Shown: positions 46,467 through 59,192, numbered from the stretch's first letter. The stretch is DNA of 64,000 nucleotides from Thiomicrospira sp. XS5 (GCF_001507555.1 NZ_LQBO01000001.1:682001-746000), one strand, 5' to 3'. The notes: generated by a model not told the origin, from the letters alone. Numbers and translations are program-made.

Positions 46467-46850
46467 ATGAGTCAAAAAGCAGAAAATCACTCAAGTGCCA
46501 AAGCCATGGAGACGATGAAAGTAGTCGTTTCGCTTGCGTTGCTTTTGTTGAGTTTAGCCGGTTATTACATTTATTCGGATGTCCATGCTGTAGTAAGAGT
46601 GCTTGGGTTGATTGGTGGTCTTGTTGTCGCCGGTTTGGTTTTTTATCAGTCTGAGAAAGGCAAAGCTTGGTTTAGTTATCTTTCTCATGCGCAGAAAGAA
46701 GTGAAGCAAGTGATTTGGCCAACGCGTCAGGAAACGGTTCAGATGACCCTGATTGTTTTTGTCGTGGTGATCCTGATGAGTATTTTCTTGTGGTTGGTGG
46801 ATATGTTCTTTTTGTGGGCTGTTCAAATCTTAACAGGACAAGGTGGTTAG
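46467..46850 (+). CDS. secE: Preprotein translocase subunit SecE
   Basis: The 127-aa three-span form, as in E. coli. Hydrophobic segments lie about residues 19-37, 44-61 and 92-118. The conserved cytoplasmic hinge [13 protein letters not shown] before the last span is the essential SecE signature. It clamps SecY in the translocon. The start at 46467 gives the normal N-terminus; the longer frame would begin inside tRNA-Trp. nusG follows after 1 nt. Confidence 0.95.
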   Translation: MSQKAENHSSAKAMETMKVVVSLALLLLSLAGYYIYSDVHAVVRVLGLIGGLVVAGLVFYQSEKGKAWFSYLSHAQKEVKQVIWPTRQETVQMTLIVFVVVILMSIFLWLVDMFFLWAVQILTGQGG

Positions 46851-46851
46851 T

Positions 46852-47385
46852 ATGGCTCAAAGATGGTATGTCGTTCATGCGTATTCTGGGTATGAAAACA
46901 AGGTCAAGAAAAGCTTGGCGGAATACGTGGAGCGTGCTGGCTTAGAAGATAGTTTTGGTCAAATCTTGGTGCCTTCTGAAGAAGTTGTTGAGATTCGCGA
47001 AGGTAAGAAACGCACGTCTGAGCGTAAGTTTTTCCCAGGTTATGTTCTGGTTCAAATGGAAATGAATGAGGATACCTGGCACTTGGTTAAAAGTGTGCCT
47101 CAGGTAATGGGTTTTATTGGCGGGACTTCGGATCGTCCTGCGCCGATTACGCAAAAAGAAGTGGATCGTATTCTTCAGAAAGTAGAAGACGGTGTGGATA
47201 AGCCGAAGCCAAAAGTTATTTACGAGCCGGGTGAAATGGTTCGTGTCATCGATGGTCCATTTAATGACTTTGAAGCGGTTGTTGAAGAAGTGGACTACGA
47301 TAAGAATAAGTTGCAGGTGTCTGTGCTTATTTTTGGGCGTTCTACGCCCGTTGAGCTTGAGTTTACTCAGGTCGAAAAGAATTAA
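46852..47385 (+). CDS. nusG: Transcription termination/antitermination factor NusG
   Basis: This 177-aa protein has an NGN domain ([32 protein letters not shown]) and a C-terminal KOW domain ([25 protein letters not shown]). It links RNA polymerase to Rho or to the ribosome. The start codon lies 1 nt after the secE stop, giving the usual secE-nusG unit. Confidence 0.96.
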   Translation: MAQRWYVVHAYSGYENKVKKSLAEYVERAGLEDSFGQILVPSEEVVEIREGKKRTSERKFFPGYVLVQMEMNEDTWHLVKSVPQVMGFIGGTSDRPAPITQKEVDRILQKVEDGVDKPKPKVIYEPGEMVRVIDGPFNDFEAVVEEVDYDKNKLQVSVLIFGRSTPVELEFTQVEKN

Positions 47386-47388
47386 TGT

Positions 47389-47415
47389 CCGGCGCTATTA
47401 AGCGCTGGAGTTTTT
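47389..47415 (+). terminator. Hairpin in the nusG-rplK gap
   Basis: CCGGCGCT pairs with AGCGCTGG (one G-T) with loop ATTA, followed by AGTTTTT. It may attenuate readthrough or act in the L11-L1 leader, where L1 binds its own mRNA in E. coli. Confidence 0.5.
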
Positions 47416-47459
47416 AACCCTGGGAAGTCGAAAGACGTTATACCCACAAGGAGAAAGAC

Positions 47460-47888
47460 ATGGCTAAGAAGATTGAAGCCTATATCAAGTTGCAGGTTCC
47501 TGCGGGAAATGCAAACCCTAGTCCACCGGTTGGTCCTGCTCTGGGTCAGCACGGTGTGAACATCATGGAGTTCTGTAAAGCATTTAATGCACAGACTCAA
47601 TCCCTTGAAAAGAACTTGCCTGTTCCGGTTGTTATTACGGTTTATAACGATCGTAGCTTTACGTTCATTACTAAAACACCCCCAGCGTCTATCCTGTTGA
47701 AGAAAGCGGCCGGTATTGCTAAAGGGTCTGGTGTTCCAAATATGGATAAAGTTGGAACGGTAACGCGTGCGCAGTTGGAAGAAATTGCAAACGCCAAAAT
47801 GGCCGATTTGAATGCGAACGACTTGGATGCTGCAGTGAAAATCATTGCGGGTTCTGCTCGTAGCATGGGCTTGAATGTAGAGGGGTAA
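47460..47888 (+). CDS. rplK: 50S ribosomal protein L11
   Basis: The 142-aa L11 builds the GTPase-associated stalk base. It has [21 protein letters not shown] (shown in part), the proline-rich linker and the C-terminal RNA-binding domain ending in [19 protein letters not shown] precedes the start. It is 6 nt ahead of rplA. Confidence 0.97.
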   Translation: MAKKIEAYIKLQVPAGNANPSPPVGPALGQHGVNIMEFCKAFNAQTQSLEKNLPVPVVITVYNDRSFTFITKTPPASILLKKAAGIAKGSGVPNMDKVGTVTRAQLEEIANAKMADLNANDLDAAVKIIAGSARSMGLNVEG

Positions 47889-47894
47889 TCGAAG

Positions 47895-48584
47895 ATGGCA
47901 AAGTTGACGAAAAAACAAAAGCTTTATGCTGAAAAACTTGATGCCCTAAAAGCTTATGATGCTTTGGAAGGTTTCTCATTGGTCTCCGAGTTGGCGACAG
48001 CGAAATTCGTAGAGTCGGTTGATGTTTCCATTAAGTTGGGTATCGATCCGCGTAAGTCCGACCAGGTTGTACGTGGTGCGACGGTCATGCCGAACGGAAC
48101 GGGTAAAGATGTGCGTGTTGCGGTCTTTACAGGTGAAGGGAATGCTGAAGCGGCGAAAGAAGCCGGTGCAGATTTCGTTGGTATGGACGAGTTGGCGGCT
48201 GAAATCAAAGGCGGCATGATGGACTTTGACGTGGTTATCGCGTCTCCAGATGCGATGCGCGTCGTTGGTATGTTGGGTCAGGTTTTGGGGCCAAGAGGCT
48301 TGATGCCAAACCCGAAAACCGGAACCGTTACGCCGGACGTTGTGGGTGCAATCAAAAACGCTAAATCCGGTCAGGTTCGTTTCCGTGCGGATAAAGCCGG
48401 TATCGTGCATGCGTCCATCGGTAAAGTGGATTTTGCGCCTGAAAAATTGAAAGAAAATTTGAATGCGTTGATTGAAGATTTGAACAAGGCTAAACCAGCC
48501 GCTGCGAAAGGGACTTACATGAAAAAAGTCAGTGTTTCCAGCACAATGGGGCCAGGCTTGTTGATTGATCAATCAACTTTGTAA
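47895..48584 (+). CDS. rplA: 50S ribosomal protein L1
   Basis: This 229-aa L1-stalk protein controls E-site tRNA release and, in E. coli, represses its own L11-L1 m[36 protein letters not shown] and SSTMGPGL are diagnostic. It is followed by the L10 leader. Confidence 0.97.
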   Translation: MAKLTKKQKLYAEKLDALKAYDALEGFSLVSELATAKFVESVDVSIKLGIDPRKSDQVVRGATVMPNGTGKDVRVAVFTGEGNAEAAKEAGADFVGMDELAAEIKGGMMDFDVVIASPDAMRVVGMLGQVLGPRGLMPNPKTGTVTPDVVGAIKNAKSGQVRFRADKAGIVHASIGKVDFAPEKLKENLNALIEDLNKAKPAAAKGTYMKKVSVSSTMGPGLLIDQSTL

Positions 48585-48739
48585 GAATTTCTGCATTTTG
48601 CAGAAGTGCGAATTGGGGCTCCTTAAGTTAAGTGAGTGCCCATCGCAGACCGTAGGCGAATGTGAAGCACATTCTTAATAGATTTAAGCCTACGTAGATG
48701 GAGGAGTTTGGTTTTTGACCAAACTGTTTTGGAGGTTAT
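48585..48739 (+). ncRNA. L10 leader (ribosomal protein L10-L7/L12 binding site)
   Basis: The 155-nt untranslated region contains the typical paired arms CGTAGGC (48651-48657) and GCCTACG (48688-48694), with an inner GAATGTG/CACATTC hairpin and purine-rich bulge AATAGATTTAA, as in the L10 autoregulatory leader. An AGTTTGGT/ACCAAACT hairpin (48705-48725) then lies before GGAGG. An upstream TTCTGC/GCAGAA hairpin (about 48589-48605) could attenuate. Confidence 0.85.
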
Positions 48740-49237
48740 ATGGCACTCAAAATCGAAGATAAAAAAGCCGTTGTTGAAGAAGTTTCCGCGATTGCTGCGG
48801 AAGCGGGTTCATTGGTTGCGGCTGAATATCGCGGATTGACTGTTGAGCAATTAACCGAACTTCGTTCTAAAGCGCGTGAAGCCAATGTATCAATTCGTGT
48901 TGTGAAAAATACATTGATTCGCCGTGCTGTCGCGGGAACAAAATTTGAAGACATGGCCGAGACTTTTTCCGGTCCGTTGATCTTTGCTTTCTCTGGAGAA
49001 GAGTTAGGCAATGCAGCGCGTGTTTTCAAAGATTTTGCGAAAACGAATGAAGCTTTGGTTGTGAAGTCATTGTCCATTGGTGATGGCGTTCTAGATGCTG
49101 GTCAGTTGTCTGCTATTGCGGCGCTACCGACTTACGACGAAGCCTTGAGCAAGTTGTTGTATGTCATGAAAGAGCCTGTGGCTAAATTGGCACGCGGTCT
49201 TGTTGCTGTTAAAGAGCAAAAAGAAGAAGCGGCCTAA
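48740..49237 (+). CDS. rplJ: 50S ribosomal protein L10
   Basis: The 165-aa stalk protein anchors L7/L12 dimers. It has AAEYRGLTVEQLTELR and VVKNTLIRRA near the N-terminus and a C-terminal helix for L7/L12. GGAGG precedes the start. With L7/L12 it should bind the preceding leader and limit translation. Confidence 0.97.
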   Translation: MALKIEDKKAVVEEVSAIAAEAGSLVAAEYRGLTVEQLTELRSKAREANVSIRVVKNTLIRRAVAGTKFEDMAETFSGPLIFAFSGEELGNAARVFKDFAKTNEALVVKSLSIGDGVLDAGQLSAIAALPTYDEALSKLLYVMKEPVAKLARGLVAVKEQKEEAA

Positions 49238-49274
49238 TCGCTTGATTCGAAATTATTAATTTAAGGAAATAAAG

Positions 49275-49646
49275 ATGGCAATTACAAAAGAAGATATTTT
49301 AGAAGCTGTTGCTAACATGTCCGTAATGGAAGTTGTTGAACTTGTTGAAGCAATGGAAGAAAAATTTGGCGTATCTGCAGCGGCCGTTGCAGTAGCTGGT
49401 CCAGCTGGTGAAGCTGGTGGTGCGGCAGAAGAGAAAACAGAGTTTGATGTTATTCTTACTGGCGCTGGCGACAATAAAGTGGCTGCGATCAAAGCCGTTC
49501 GTGGTGCGACAGGTCTTGGGCTTAAAGAAGCTAAAGAAGCTGTTGAAAGTGCTCCGTTCACGCTTAAAGAAGGTGTTTCTAAAGAAGAAGCAGAAGCACT
49601 TGCTAACGATCTTAAAGAAGCTGGAATTGAAGTCGAAGTTAAGTAA
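49275..49646 (+). CDS. rplL: 50S ribosomal protein L7/L12
   Basis: The 123-aa acidic stalk protein has an N-terminal dimer domain, an Ala/Gly-rich hinge ([15 protein letters not shown]) and the C-terminal factor-binding domain EKTEFDVIL...[21 protein letters not shown] precedes the start. Confidence 0.97.
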   Translation: MAITKEDILEAVANMSVMEVVELVEAMEEKFGVSAAAVAVAGPAGEAGGAAEEKTEFDVILTGAGDNKVAAIKAVRGATGLGLKEAKEAVESAPFTLKEGVSKEEAEALANDLKEAGIEVEVK

Positions 49647-49679
49647 GACTTTCGATTCCGCTCTTGTAGCATAAAAAAT

Positions 49680-49704
49680 GGCTGGCGCTTTGCGTCGGCC
49701 TTTT
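49680..49704 (+). terminator. Attenuator hairpin between rplL and rpoB
   Basis: GGCTGGCG pairs with CGTCGGCC (two G-T pairs) and is followed by TTTT. E. coli has a partial terminator at the same place that lowers rpoBC transcription relative to rplJL. Confidence 0.7.
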
Positions 49705-49831
49705 GTTGTTTATGGTAGTGTGTAAAAGTGTAATCAATAGGAAGGCTGTTTTAGCCCGCTGTTATTACAGTTTTATGCATTTTTTGGGAAGACCTTTCTT
49801 CCTTTAATTTAGTCGAATGTTGGGGTAATTG

Positions 49832-52800
49832 ATGGCCTATTCTTTAACTGAAAAGAAACGTATTCGTAAGGATTTTGCGAGACGACCTTCTATTCTGGAA
49901 GTTCCATATCTTCTTTCTTTGCAGAAAGAATCTTTTAAAGAGTTTTTGCAAGTTGATAAAAAACCACTGGAACGTGATCCAGTTGGTTTGCATGCGGCAT
50001 TTTCTTCCGTTTTTCCGATTCATGGCGTTGCGGGTACAGCGGATTTAGAATATGTCAGTTATACGATGGGTCAGCCTGAGTTTGACGTAAAAGAATGTAA
50101 GCAGCGTGGCGTGACCTATTCTTCACCACTGCGCGTTAAAATGCGTTTGGTGTTGTTTGATAAGGATGCGCCGGCTGGTAAACGTCCTGTTAAGGATGTT
50201 AAAGAACAAGAAGTGTATTTGGGTGATGTTCCGTTAATGACGGAAAACGGTACCTTTGTTATTAACGGTACTGAGCGTGTTATTGTGACTCAGTTGCACC
50301 GTTCACCAGGTGTTATTTTCGACAGCGATCGCGGTAAGTCACACTCTTCCGGTAAAGTGCTGTTTAACGCTCGTATTATTCCATACCGTGGTTCTTGGTT
50401 GGATTTTGAGTTTGACCACAACGATTGTGTGTTCGTACGTATCGACCGTCGTCGTAAGCTGCCGGTTTCCGTGATCTTCCGAGCCATGGGCTTCTCCACG
50501 GAAGAAGTGTTGGATACCTTCTTTGATCACTCGGAAATCAGCTGCAAGTCTGGAAACTTTTCCATGAAGCTGGTACCGGAACAACTGAAAGGTCAGTCCG
50601 CCGCATTTGATATTACCGACGGTAAAGAAGTGTTCGTAAAAGCTGGCAAGAAAATCACGGCTCGTACCGTTAAGCAGCTACAGGAAGCGAAAATCAAATC
50701 CATTATCGTGCCAGATGAATTTTTGGTCGGTAAGGTCTTGTCTTCCGGCATTATGAATGAAGAAACCGGTGAGTTGGTGGCGCGTGCGAATGAAGTCATG
50801 ACAGCAGACCTGGTTGAAACCATCAAAGGCATCAAAGGGTTGTCCTTTAAAGTTCTGTTTATTGATGACTTGGAAAATGGTGCTTATATTTCCGATACGC
50901 TGAATCTGGATACCACAACGTCTCAGTTAGAAGCGCAAATTGAAATTTATCGGATGATGCGTCCTGGTGAGCCGCCAACGAAAGAATCTTCTGAAGCGTT
51001 GTTTAACAGCCTATTCTTTGATGATTCCCGTTATGACTTGTCTTCCGTTGGGCGTATGAAGCTAAACCGTCGTTTGGGTCGCAAAGACAACGACGGAAGC
51101 TTGGTTCTTGAAAACGAAGACATCGTTGATGTGGTTAAAGAGTTGCTGAATATTCGTAATGGCTTGAGCACCATTGATGATATCGACACCCTAGGTAATC
51201 GTCGTATTCGTGCCGTCGGTGAAATGGCTGAAAATGCTTTCCGTGTTGGTTTGGTCCGTGTTGAACGTGCGGTAAAAGAGCGCTTGAACCAAGCGGAAAC
51301 CGATGGATTGTTGCCACAAGACTTGATTAATGCTAAGCCGGTTTCGGCTGCGATTAAGGAGTTCTTCGGTTCCAGTCAGCTTTCTCAGTTTATGGACCAA
51401 GTGAACCCGCTATCCGAAGTGACCCACAAGCGTCGTGTTTCGGCATTGGGGCCAGGTGGTTTAACACGTGAACGCGCCGGGTTTGAAGTCCGTGACGTTC
51501 ACCCAACGCACTATGGACGTGTGTGTCCAATTGAAACGCCGGAAGGGCCAAACATCGGTCTGATTAATACTTTGGCGATTTATGCAAAAACCAATAAGTA
51601 CGGTTTCCTAGAAACACCTTACCGTAAAGTTGTGGATGGCCAAGTTACTGATGAAGTCGAATACGTTTCCGCAATTGATGAAGCGCAATATGTCATCGCT
51701 CAGGCCAGTGCGGCAACGGATGAGAAAAACCATCTAACGGATGAGTTAGTCACGGCGAGACATAAAAATGAAACCATTTTGGCGTCTTCTAAAGACATTG
51801 ATTATATGGATGTTTCACCGAAGCAAATCGTTTCCGTGGCAGCTTCTTTGATTCCATTCTTGGAGCACGATGATGCCAACCGTGCCTTGATGGGGTCTAA
51901 CATGCAGCGTCAGGCGGTACCGACTTTGCGTGCCGATAAGCCTTTGGTCGGAACGGGGATTGAAAAAACCGTCGCCATTGACTCCGGTGTGACCGTGATT
52001 GCTAACCGTGGCGGTGAAGTGGTTTCCGCTGATGCCGCTCGTATTGTCGTGCGGGCAAATCAGGATGAAATTGCTGTCGGTGAGACGGGTGTGGATATTT
52101 ATAACTTGATTAAATATCAGCGTTCGAACCAAAACACTTGTATTAACCAAAAGCCAATCGTGAAGGCGGGTGATGCCGTCTCACGTGGTGATGTCTTAGC
52201 CGACGGGCCTTCTACCGACTTGGGTGAGTTGGCCATCGGTCAAAATATGCGCATCGCGTTTATGCCGTGGAATGGTTACAACTTTGAGGATTCCATTTTG
52301 GTTTCCGAGCGCGTGGTTCAAGAAGATCGTTATACATCCATTCACATTGAAGAATTGACGTGTCTAGCGCGTGATACCAAGCTTGGGCCGGAAGAAGTCA
52401 CATCCGATATCCCGAATGTCGGTGAAGCCGCGCTGTCTCGTTTGGACGAGTCTGGCATTGTGTATGTCGGTGCGGAAGTGAAGCAAGGTGATATTCTGGT
52501 CGGTAAGGTGACGCCAAAAGGCGAAACCCAATTGACGCCGGAAGAAAAACTTCTGCGTGCCATTTTCGGTGAGAAAGCTTCGGACGTTAAAGACACTTCT
52601 TTGCGCGTTGGTAAAGGCGTTGAAGGAACGGTTATTGATGTTCAAGTCTTTACGCGTGAAGGCGTTAAGAAAGATGCACGTGCCATGGCAATTCAAGAAG
52701 ATGAGTTGCAGCGCGTTCGTAAGGATATCGACGAACAATATAAGATTTTGGAAGTGGATACCCTGAGCCGTATTGAGCAGATGCTGGTTGGCAAAAAACT

Positions 52801-53890
52801 GGTTGATGGTAAAGCCGTCACAGCCGATATGCTGGCAGACCTGCCAAGTGAAAAATGGTTTGGTTTGAACTTGAAAGACGAAGAGTTGGTCAATCATTTG
52901 GAAGCGCTGGAAAAACAATTGGCGTCGAAGAAAGAAGAATTGAACAAAGCGTTTGAAGAGAAGAAGAAAAAGCTAACACAAGGCGATGATTTGCAGCCAG
53001 GTGTTTCGAAGATGGTTAAGGTGTATGTGGCCGTTAAGCGTCGCATTCAGCCGGGCGATAAAATGGCCGGTCGTCACGGGAACAAGGGTGTTATCTCTCG
53101 AATCTGTCCTGTGGAAGACATGCCATATGATGAAACCGGTCGTCCGGTGGACATTTGCTTGAACCCATTGGGGGTTCCATCGCGTATGAACGTGGGGCAG
53201 ATCCTGGAAACCCACCTTGGTTTAGCCGCGGCAGGCCTGGGTGATAAGATCAATGCCATGCTGGAACAGCAAGCCGATATTAAGGAATTGAAAGGGTTCT
53301 TGCACCAGGTTTATAACGAGACTCAAGGCCAAAGCGTTGATTTTGATAGCCTAAGTGATGCGGAAATTATTGAGCTGGCCGGTAACCTGCGTAAAGGTGT
53401 TCCAATGGCTTCGCCAGTATTTGACGGGGCTTCGGAAGATCAGATTAAATCGCTTCTGCGCTTGGCGGATTTACCTGAATCTGGACAGATGACACTGTTT
53501 GATGGTGTGACGGGTCAAGAATTTGATCGTCCAGTGACAGTTGGTTACATGTACTACTTGAAGTTGAACCACTTGGTTGACGATAAAATGCACGCACGTT
53601 CGACCGGTCCTTACAGTCTGGTTACTCAGCAACCATTGGGCGGTAAAGCTCAGTTTGGTGGTCAGCGCTTCGGTGAAATGGAAGTCTGGGCATTGGAAGC
53701 TTATGGCGCCGCCTTTACGTTGCAAGAGATGTTGACCGTGAAGTCGGATGACTTGAACGGGCGTACCAAAATGTATAAAAACATTGTCGATGGTAACGAG
53801 TATATGGAACCTGGTATTCCAGAGTCGTTTAGCGTATTGCGCAAAGAAATTCGCGCTTTGGGTATTGATATTGAGTTGGAGCAAGAATAA
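49832..53890 (+). CDS. rpoB: RNA polymerase beta subunit
   Basis: This 1352-aa subunit is complete: it has the rifampicin region [24 protein letters not shown] (cited in part: [22 protein letters not shown]), [12 protein letters not shown]-type block reading [14 protein letters not shown], and the C-terminal [19 protein letters not shown]. The rifampicin-site residues look wild-type (Asp516, His526 and Ser531 equivalents present). The start at 49832 is chosen over TTG 49829. Its stop overlaps the rpoC start (TAATG). Confidence 0.97.
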   Translation: MAYSLTEKKRIRKDFARRPSILEVPYLLSLQKESFKEFLQVDKKPLERDPVGLHAAFSSVFPIHGVAGTADLEYVSYTMGQPEFDVKECKQRGVTYSSPLRVKMRLVLFDKDAPAGKRPVKDVKEQEVYLGDVPLMTENGTFVINGTERVIVTQLHRSPGVIFDSDRGKSHSSGKVLFNARIIPYRGSWLDFEFDHNDCVFVRIDRRRKLPVSVIFRAMGFSTEEVLDTFFDHSEISCKSGNFSMKLVPEQLKGQSAAFDITDGKEVFVKAGKKITARTVKQLQEAKIKSIIVPDEFLVGKVLSSGIMNEETGELVARANEVMTADLVETIKGIKGLSFKVLFIDDLENGAYISDTLNLDTTTSQLEAQIEIYRMMRPGEPPTKESSEALFNSLFFDDSRYDLSSVGRMKLNRRLGRKDNDGSLVLENEDIVDVVKELLNIRNGLSTIDDIDTLGNRRIRAVGEMAENAFRVGLVRVERAVKERLNQAETDGLLPQDLINAKPVSAAIKEFFGSSQLSQFMDQVNPLSEVTHKRRVSALGPGGLTRERAGFEVRDVHPTHYGRVCPIETPEGPNIGLINTLAIYAKTNKYGFLETPYRKVVDGQVTDEVEYVSAIDEAQYVIAQASAATDEKNHLTDELVTARHKNETILASSKDIDYMDVSPKQIVSVAASLIPFLEHDDANRALMGSNMQRQAVPTLRADKPLVGTGIEKTVAIDSGVTVIANRGGEVVSADAARIVVRANQDEIAVGETGVDIYNLIKYQRSNQNTCINQKPIVKAGDAVSRGDVLADGPSTDLGELAIGQNMRIAFMPWNGYNFEDSILVSERVVQEDRYTSIHIEELTCLARDTKLGPEEVTSDIPNVGEAALSRLDESGIVYVGAEVKQGDILVGKVTPKGETQLTPEEKLLRAIFGEKASDVKDTSLRVGKGVEGTVIDVQVFTREGVKKDARAMAIQEDELQRVRKDIDEQYKILEVDTLSRIEQMLVGKKLVDGKAVTADMLADLPSEKWFGLNLKDEELVNHLEALEKQLASKKEELNKAFEEKKKKLTQGDDLQPGVSKMVKVYVAVKRRIQPGDKMAGRHGNKGVISRICPVEDMPYDETGRPVDICLNPLGVPSRMNVGQILETHLGLAAAGLGDKINAMLEQQADIKELKGFLHQVYNETQGQSVDFDSLSDAEIIELAGNLRKGVPMASPVFDGASEDQIKSLLRLADLPESGQMTLFDGVTGQEFDRPVTVGYMYYLKLNHLVDDKMHARSTGPYSLVTQQPLGGKAQFGGQRFGEMEVWALEAYGAAFTLQEMLTVKSDDLNGRTKMYKNIVDGNEYMEPGIPESFSVLRKEIRALGIDIELEQE

Positions 53891-56800
53891 TGAAAGATTT
53901 GTTAGGATTCCTGAAAAAACAAAATGTATCGAATGAGTTCGATACGATTAAAGTTACACTTGCTTCACCGGAAAAGATTCGTTCTTGGTCTTATGGCGAA
54001 GTCAAAAAACCGGAAACGATTAACTACCGTACGTTCAAGCCGGAAAGAGACGGGCTTTTCTGTGCCAAAATTTTCGGGCCAATTCGTGATTACGAATGCT
54101 TGTGTGGTAAATATAAGCGCCTGAAGCATCGCGGTGTTATTTGTGAAAAATGTGGTGTTGAAGTCACGCAGTCTAAGGTGCGCCGTGAGCGTATGGGGCA
54201 CATTGACCTAGCCACGTCTGTTGCTCATATCTGGTTCTTGAAGTCTTTGCCATCCCGCATCGGTTTGATGTTGGACATGACATTGAAAGAAATTGAAGCG
54301 GTTCTATACTTTGAGGCGTTCATGGTTGTGGATCCTGGCTTGACGCCATTGGAACCATGGCAGTTGTTGAGCGAAGAAGAATATCTGGATGCCATGGATG
54401 AGTATGGCGATGAGTTCGAAGCGCAAATGGGTGCGGAAGCGATTAAGAAAATGCTTCAGTCCATCGATTTGGATGCCGAAGCGACTCGCCTGCGTGAAGA
54501 AATGGATGCGACCAGCTCTGAAACCAAGCAGAAAAAGATTTCGAAACGTTTGAAATTGATCGATTCATTCATTCAATCTGGTAACAAGCCAGAATGGATG
54601 ATTCTGGACGTGCTGCCTGTGTTGCCACCAGAGTTAAGACCGTTGGTGCCTTTGGACGGTGGACGTTTTGCGACTTCCGATTTGAACGATTTATATCGTC
54701 GTGTCATTAACCGTAACAATCGTTTGAAGCGTTTGCTGGACTTGATGGCACCGGACATTATCGTTCGTAACGAGAAGCGTATGCTTCAAGAGTCGGTTGA
54801 TTCGATGTTGGATAATGGTCGTCGCGGTCGTGCGGTAACCGGTACGAATAAACGCCAGTTGAAGTCCTTGGCTGACATGATCAAAGGGAAGCAAGGTCGT
54901 TTCCGTCAAAACTTGCTTGGTAAGCGTGTGGATTACTCGGGCCGTTCCGTTATCGTGGTCGGGCCGTCACTACGTTTGCACCAGTGTGGTCTGCCGAAAA
55001 AAATGGCGTTGGAATTGTTTAAGCCATTTATTTTCAGCAAATTGCAAAAACGTGGGTTGGCAACCACCATCAAAGCGGCTAAGAAAATGGTCGAGCAAGG
55101 TTTGCCGGAAGTATGGGATGTCTTGGATGAAGTGATTCGTGAACACCCGGTTCTTTTGAACCGTGCTCCGACATTGCACCGATTGGGGATTCAGGCGTTT
55201 GAACCGGTCCTAATCGAAGGTAAAGCGATCAACTTGCACCCATTGGTATGTTCGGCCTTTAACGCCGACTTCGATGGTGACCAAATGGCTGTACACGTAC
55301 CGCTATCGTTGGAAGCGCAGTTGGAAGCGCGTACATTGATGATGTCCACAAACAACCTTTTGTCACCGGCAAATGGTGACCCGATCATCGTACCGTCTCA
55401 GGACGTTGTTTTGGGGCTTTATTACATCACGCGTGAAAGTGTGAATGCGATCGGTGAAGGTAAGGCGTTTTCAAACTGGATGGAAGTGCAGCGCGCCATG
55501 GAAGCAGGTGCGGTTCATGTCCACACGAAGATCAAGTTGAAAGTTGAAGAGACGGTAATTGATGATGTAGGTGTTGAGTCCGTCAAAAAAGGTTTGGTCG
55601 ACACGACAGCGGGTCGAGCATTATTGTTGAGTATCCTGCCTAAGGGCCTAAGTTTTGATTTGCTGAACTTGAACTTGACTAAGAAGAACATCTCTAAGGC
55701 ATTGAATACATGCTACCGTTTGTTAGGGCCAAAAGAGACGGTTATCTTTGCGGATCAGTTGATGTACGCTGGTTTCAAGTGGTCGACGTTGGCTGGCTTG
55801 TCTTTCTGTTCCGACGATATGTTGATTCCGGATGATAAAGCGCCAATCATTGAACGCGCTGATGAACAAGTTGCAGAGATTCAAAAGCAATTTGCGCAAG
55901 GCCTGGTTACAGAAGGTGAGCGTTATAACAAAGTTGTTGATATTTGGTCGCACACCAATGAGTTGGTCACCAAGTCGATGATGGACGAGTTGCAATTTGA
56001 AACGGTCAAGGATTCGGAAGGTAAGGACGTTCAGCAAACCTCCTTTAACTCGGTCTATATGATGGCCGATTCCGGGGCGCGTGGTTCCGTTGCGCAGATG
56101 CGTCAGTTGGGTGGTATGCGTGGTTTGATGGCGAAGCCGGATGGCTCAATCATTGAAACGCCTATCACGGCCAACTTCCGTGAAGGTTTGAACGTTTTGC
56201 AGTACTTTATCTCGACCCACGGTGCGCGTAAAGGTTTGGCAGATACGGCTTTGAAAACAGCTAACTCCGGTTATCTGACACGTCGATTGGTCGATGTTGC
56301 GCAAGACGTTGTGGTAACTGAAGCCGATTGTGGTACAGATGCTGGCATCACGATGGCACCGCATGTTGAAGGTGGCGAAGTCGTTGAAGAGTTGAAAGAA
56401 CGTATTCTAGGGCGCGTTGTCGCTGAAGATGTACTGGCTCTGGATGGCGAAGTGATTGTGTCCAACGGAACATTGTTGGATGAGCGTTTGGTGAAATTGA
56501 TTGATGAATCCGGTGTGGATTCTGTCAAAGTGCGTTCGCCAATTACGTGTGAAACCAAATTTGGTATCTGTCAAAAATGTTATGGACGTGATCTGGCCAG
56601 AGGCCATATGGTGAACTTGGGTGAAGCTGTCGGTGTTATGGCGGCACAATCCATCGGTGAACCGGGGACTCAGCTGACCATGCGTACTTTCCACATTGGT
56701 GGTACGGCGTCTGCTTCAACGGCACAAAGCCAAGTTGAAGTGAAGCACGAAGGTAAGGTCAAGTTTGACAACCTGAAAACCATTCAAAACTCAGAGAACC

Positions 56801-58104
56801 AAGTGGTTGTAACGTCACGTTCCGGTGAAATCTCCATTTTGGACTCGATGGGGCGTGAAAAAGAGCGCTACAAAATTCCTTACGGTTCTGTCTTGAATGT
56901 TCAGGATGGTACGGACGCAACTTCCGGTAAGGTGTTGGCAACTTGGGATGCGCATACGCACCCAGTTATTACTGAAGCGGAAGGTGAAATTCAGTTTGGT
57001 AACTTTGAAGGCGCGGTTGAAGAGCATACCGACGAATTGACCGGCTTAACGACGCATGTTGTTAAAAGTGCAAAAGAACGGTCTTCTGCGACGAAAGAAG
57101 CCAGACCGTATATTCAGTTGGTGGATGCCGCGGGTGAAGTGGTTCCGTTCCCAGGTACTCAAACCCCGGCGATTTACTATTTGCCAGAAAACTCAATCGT
57201 TGTGGTGAACCAGGCTGACAAAGTTGGTGCAGGTGATATCTTGGCGAGAATTCCACAAGAGTCCTCCAAAACAAAAGATATTACCGGTGGTCTACCTCGA
57301 GTGGCAGACTTGTTCGAAGCGCGTATTCCAAAAGAGCCCGCTATTATGGCGGAAGTTTCCGGCGTAGTTGGCTTTGGTAAAGAAACCAAAGGTAAACAGC
57401 GTTTGGTCATTACGCAAGACAGTGGTGAGCAACACGAAACGCTGATTCCGAAGTGGCGTAGCGTTGACGTGTTCGAAGGCGAGCGCGTTGAGAAAGGGGA
57501 TGTTATTGTAGACGGTAACCCGAATCCGCATGATATCCTTCGCTTACTGGGCGTTGAAGAATTGACGAAATACATCGTTGATGAAGTACAAGATGTTTAT
57601 CGTCTGCAAGGCGTTCGCATCAATGATAAGCACATTGAAACAGTCGTTCGCCAGATGTTGCGTAAAGTTGAAATCAAGGCATCCGGCGATACGGGCTTGA
57701 TCAAAGGAGAACAGGCTGAATTTGCAAGAGTGCTTGAGTTGAATGAAGGTGCCATGACGGAAGGTAATGTTGAGGCAAGTTTCCAGAGAGTGCTTTTGGG
57801 TATTACTAAAGCGTCTTTGGCAACTGAGTCCTTTATCTCAGCAGCTTCCTTCCAAGAAACCACTCGCGTTCTGACCGAGGCCGCTGTCAGCGGTAAAGAG
57901 GATAAGCTGGTTGGTTTGAAAGAGAATGTAATTGTGGGGCGTCTGATTCCTGCCGGTACCGGTTTTGCATATCATCAAGCCAGAAGAGAAGCGAACGAAA
58001 AAACCCAGAGAGAGCTAACTGCTTTCATGGATGCGCAGGATGATGAAACGGTTCAACCAGAGATGGTGGAAGAAGATTCGTCTGTGATCGAAACGTCAGA
58101 ATAA
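53890..58104 (+). CDS. rpoC: RNA polymerase beta' subunit
   Basis: The 1404-aa catalytic subunit has the N-terminal zinc site [20 protein letters not shown], the active-site [12 protein letters not shown] that holds Mg2+, the trigger-loop region and a second zinc cluster (CGTDAGI, then [17 protein letters not shown]). Length matches the gammaproteobacterial form with its lineage insert. Its start is coupled to the rpoB stop by a 1-nt overlap. Confidence 0.97.
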   Translation: MKDLLGFLKKQNVSNEFDTIKVTLASPEKIRSWSYGEVKKPETINYRTFKPERDGLFCAKIFGPIRDYECLCGKYKRLKHRGVICEKCGVEVTQSKVRRERMGHIDLATSVAHIWFLKSLPSRIGLMLDMTLKEIEAVLYFEAFMVVDPGLTPLEPWQLLSEEEYLDAMDEYGDEFEAQMGAEAIKKMLQSIDLDAEATRLREEMDATSSETKQKKISKRLKLIDSFIQSGNKPEWMILDVLPVLPPELRPLVPLDGGRFATSDLNDLYRRVINRNNRLKRLLDLMAPDIIVRNEKRMLQESVDSMLDNGRRGRAVTGTNKRQLKSLADMIKGKQGRFRQNLLGKRVDYSGRSVIVVGPSLRLHQCGLPKKMALELFKPFIFSKLQKRGLATTIKAAKKMVEQGLPEVWDVLDEVIREHPVLLNRAPTLHRLGIQAFEPVLIEGKAINLHPLVCSAFNADFDGDQMAVHVPLSLEAQLEARTLMMSTNNLLSPANGDPIIVPSQDVVLGLYYITRESVNAIGEGKAFSNWMEVQRAMEAGAVHVHTKIKLKVEETVIDDVGVESVKKGLVDTTAGRALLLSILPKGLSFDLLNLNLTKKNISKALNTCYRLLGPKETVIFADQLMYAGFKWSTLAGLSFCSDDMLIPDDKAPIIERADEQVAEIQKQFAQGLVTEGERYNKVVDIWSHTNELVTKSMMDELQFETVKDSEGKDVQQTSFNSVYMMADSGARGSVAQMRQLGGMRGLMAKPDGSIIETPITANFREGLNVLQYFISTHGARKGLADTALKTANSGYLTRRLVDVAQDVVVTEADCGTDAGITMAPHVEGGEVVEELKERILGRVVAEDVLALDGEVIVSNGTLLDERLVKLIDESGVDSVKVRSPITCETKFGICQKCYGRDLARGHMVNLGEAVGVMAAQSIGEPGTQLTMRTFHIGGTASASTAQSQVEVKHEGKVKFDNLKTIQNSENQVVVTSRSGEISILDSMGREKERYKIPYGSVLNVQDGTDATSGKVLATWDAHTHPVITEAEGEIQFGNFEGAVEEHTDELTGLTTHVVKSAKERSSATKEARPYIQLVDAAGEVVPFPGTQTPAIYYLPENSIVVVNQADKVGAGDILARIPQESSKTKDITGGLPRVADLFEARIPKEPAIMAEVSGVVGFGKETKGKQRLVITQDSGEQHETLIPKWRSVDVFEGERVEKGDVIVDGNPNPHDILRLLGVEELTKYIVDEVQDVYRLQGVRINDKHIETVVRQMLRKVEIKASGDTGLIKGEQAEFARVLELNEGAMTEGNVEASFQRVLLGITKASLATESFISAASFQETTRVLTEAAVSGKEDKLVGLKENVIVGRLIPAGTGFAYHQARREANEKTQRELTAFMDAQDDETVQPEMVEEDSSVIETSE

Positions 58105-58140
58105 GTTTGAAATTCATTGAATAATTTCATTAACTTATAC

Positions 58141-58169
58141 TTGACAATGTAACGTGGGATCTCTAAAAT
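58141..58169 (+). promoter_or_regulatory. Sigma70 promoter of the str operon
   Basis: TTGACA and TAAAAT with a 17-nt spacer lie 89 nt before rpsL. GTGGGAT/ATCCCAC flanks the -10 region as an inverted repeat that overlaps the promoter. Confidence 0.88.
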
Positions 58170-58257
58170 CCCACAACCTTATTCGTGGCGTTTTAGTGCT
58201 GCGATGATTTTTGATAATTTAAGATGTTTTAAAAGTCTTAATATGGAGTGAGAAGTA

Positions 58258-58632
58258 ATGGCTACTATTAACCAGTTGGTGCGTAAGCCGCGTAAGGATA
58301 AACCGAAAAAATCAAACGTTCGTGCGTTAGAGGCGTGTCCTCAGCGTCGTGGTGTTTGTACGCGTGTTTATACAACAACCCCTAAAAAGCCTAACTCTGC
58401 CCTACGTAAAGTTGCACGTGTGCGCTTGACTAACGGATATGAAGTTTCAAGTTATATCGGTGGTGAAGGTCACAATCTGCAAGAACACTCCGTGATCCTA
58501 ATTCGCGGTGGTCGTGTAAAAGACTTACCTGGTGTGCGTTATCATACCGTTCGTGGTTCTTTGGACTGCGCAGGTGTTGATGGTCGTAAACAAGGTCGTT
58601 CTAAGTACGGTGCGAAGCGTCCTAAGGGTTAA
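58258..58632 (+). CDS. rpsL: 30S ribosomal protein S12
   Basis: The 124-aa decoding-centre protein has [17 protein letters not shown], whose Lys (position 43) is the usual streptomycin-sensitive residue, and [10 protein letters not shown] near residue 90. It is the first gene of the str operon, followed by rpsG after 56 nt. Confidence 0.97.
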   Translation: MATINQLVRKPRKDKPKKSNVRALEACPQRRGVCTRVYTTTPKKPNSALRKVARVRLTNGYEVSSYIGGEGHNLQEHSVILIRGGRVKDLPGVRYHTVRGSLDCAGVDGRKQGRSKYGAKRPKG

Positions 58633-58688
58633 TCCTTAAACATACGTTTTGCAATTGTTTAGTGTAAATTTATACCGGAAGAGTAAGA

Positions 58689-59162
58689 ATGGCAAGAAGA
58701 AGAGAAATACCTAAAAGACAAGTGTTACCGGATCCTAAGTTCGGTGATACCACCTTAACCAAATTTGTAAACATGATCATGGTCAGCGGGAAGAAAGCCG
58801 TTGCCGAAAAGATTGTTTATGACGCACTGGATATTGTGGTTGAAAGAAAGAAAGGCGGAGAGCATGCTGGGCTGTTGAGAGAGGCATTGGAAAATGTTGG
58901 ACCAATGGTTGAAGTAAAATCTCGCCGTGTTGGTGGTGCTACCTACCAGGTTCCAGTTGAAGTAAGACCGGAACGTAAAACAGCTTTGGCAATGAGATGG
59001 GTTGTTGAAGCGGCCAGAAAGCGCAGTGAAAAAGGCATGATGTTGCGTCTGGCGGGTGAGTTATCTGACGCTTTGGAAAATCGCGGTTCAGCGATTAAGA
59101 AGAAGGAAGATACCCACCGAATGGCGGAAGCGAACAAAGCTTTCTCGCACTTCCGTTGGTAA
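58689..59162 (+). CDS. rpsG: 30S ribosomal protein S7
   Basis: This 157-aa primary 16S-binding protein has [36 protein letters not shown] and the C-terminal [15 protein letters not shown]. In E. coli it represses the str mRNA. It is followed by fusA. Confidence 0.97.
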   Translation: MARRREIPKRQVLPDPKFGDTTLTKFVNMIMVSGKKAVAEKIVYDALDIVVERKKGGEHAGLLREALENVGPMVEVKSRRVGGATYQVPVEVRPERKTALAMRWVVEAARKRSEKGMMLRLAGELSDALENRGSAIKKKEDTHRMAEANKAFSHFRW

Positions 59163-59170
59163 TCTAAATT

Positions 59171-59192
59171 GGGCCCGTAAGTGGGCCTTTAT
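59171..59192 (+). terminator. Short hairpin between rpsG and fusA
   Basis: GGCCC and GGGCC with loop GTAAGT are followed by TTTATTATTT. The 5-bp stem is short, so at most partial attenuation is expected. It may also be the S7 control region. Confidence 0.4.
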
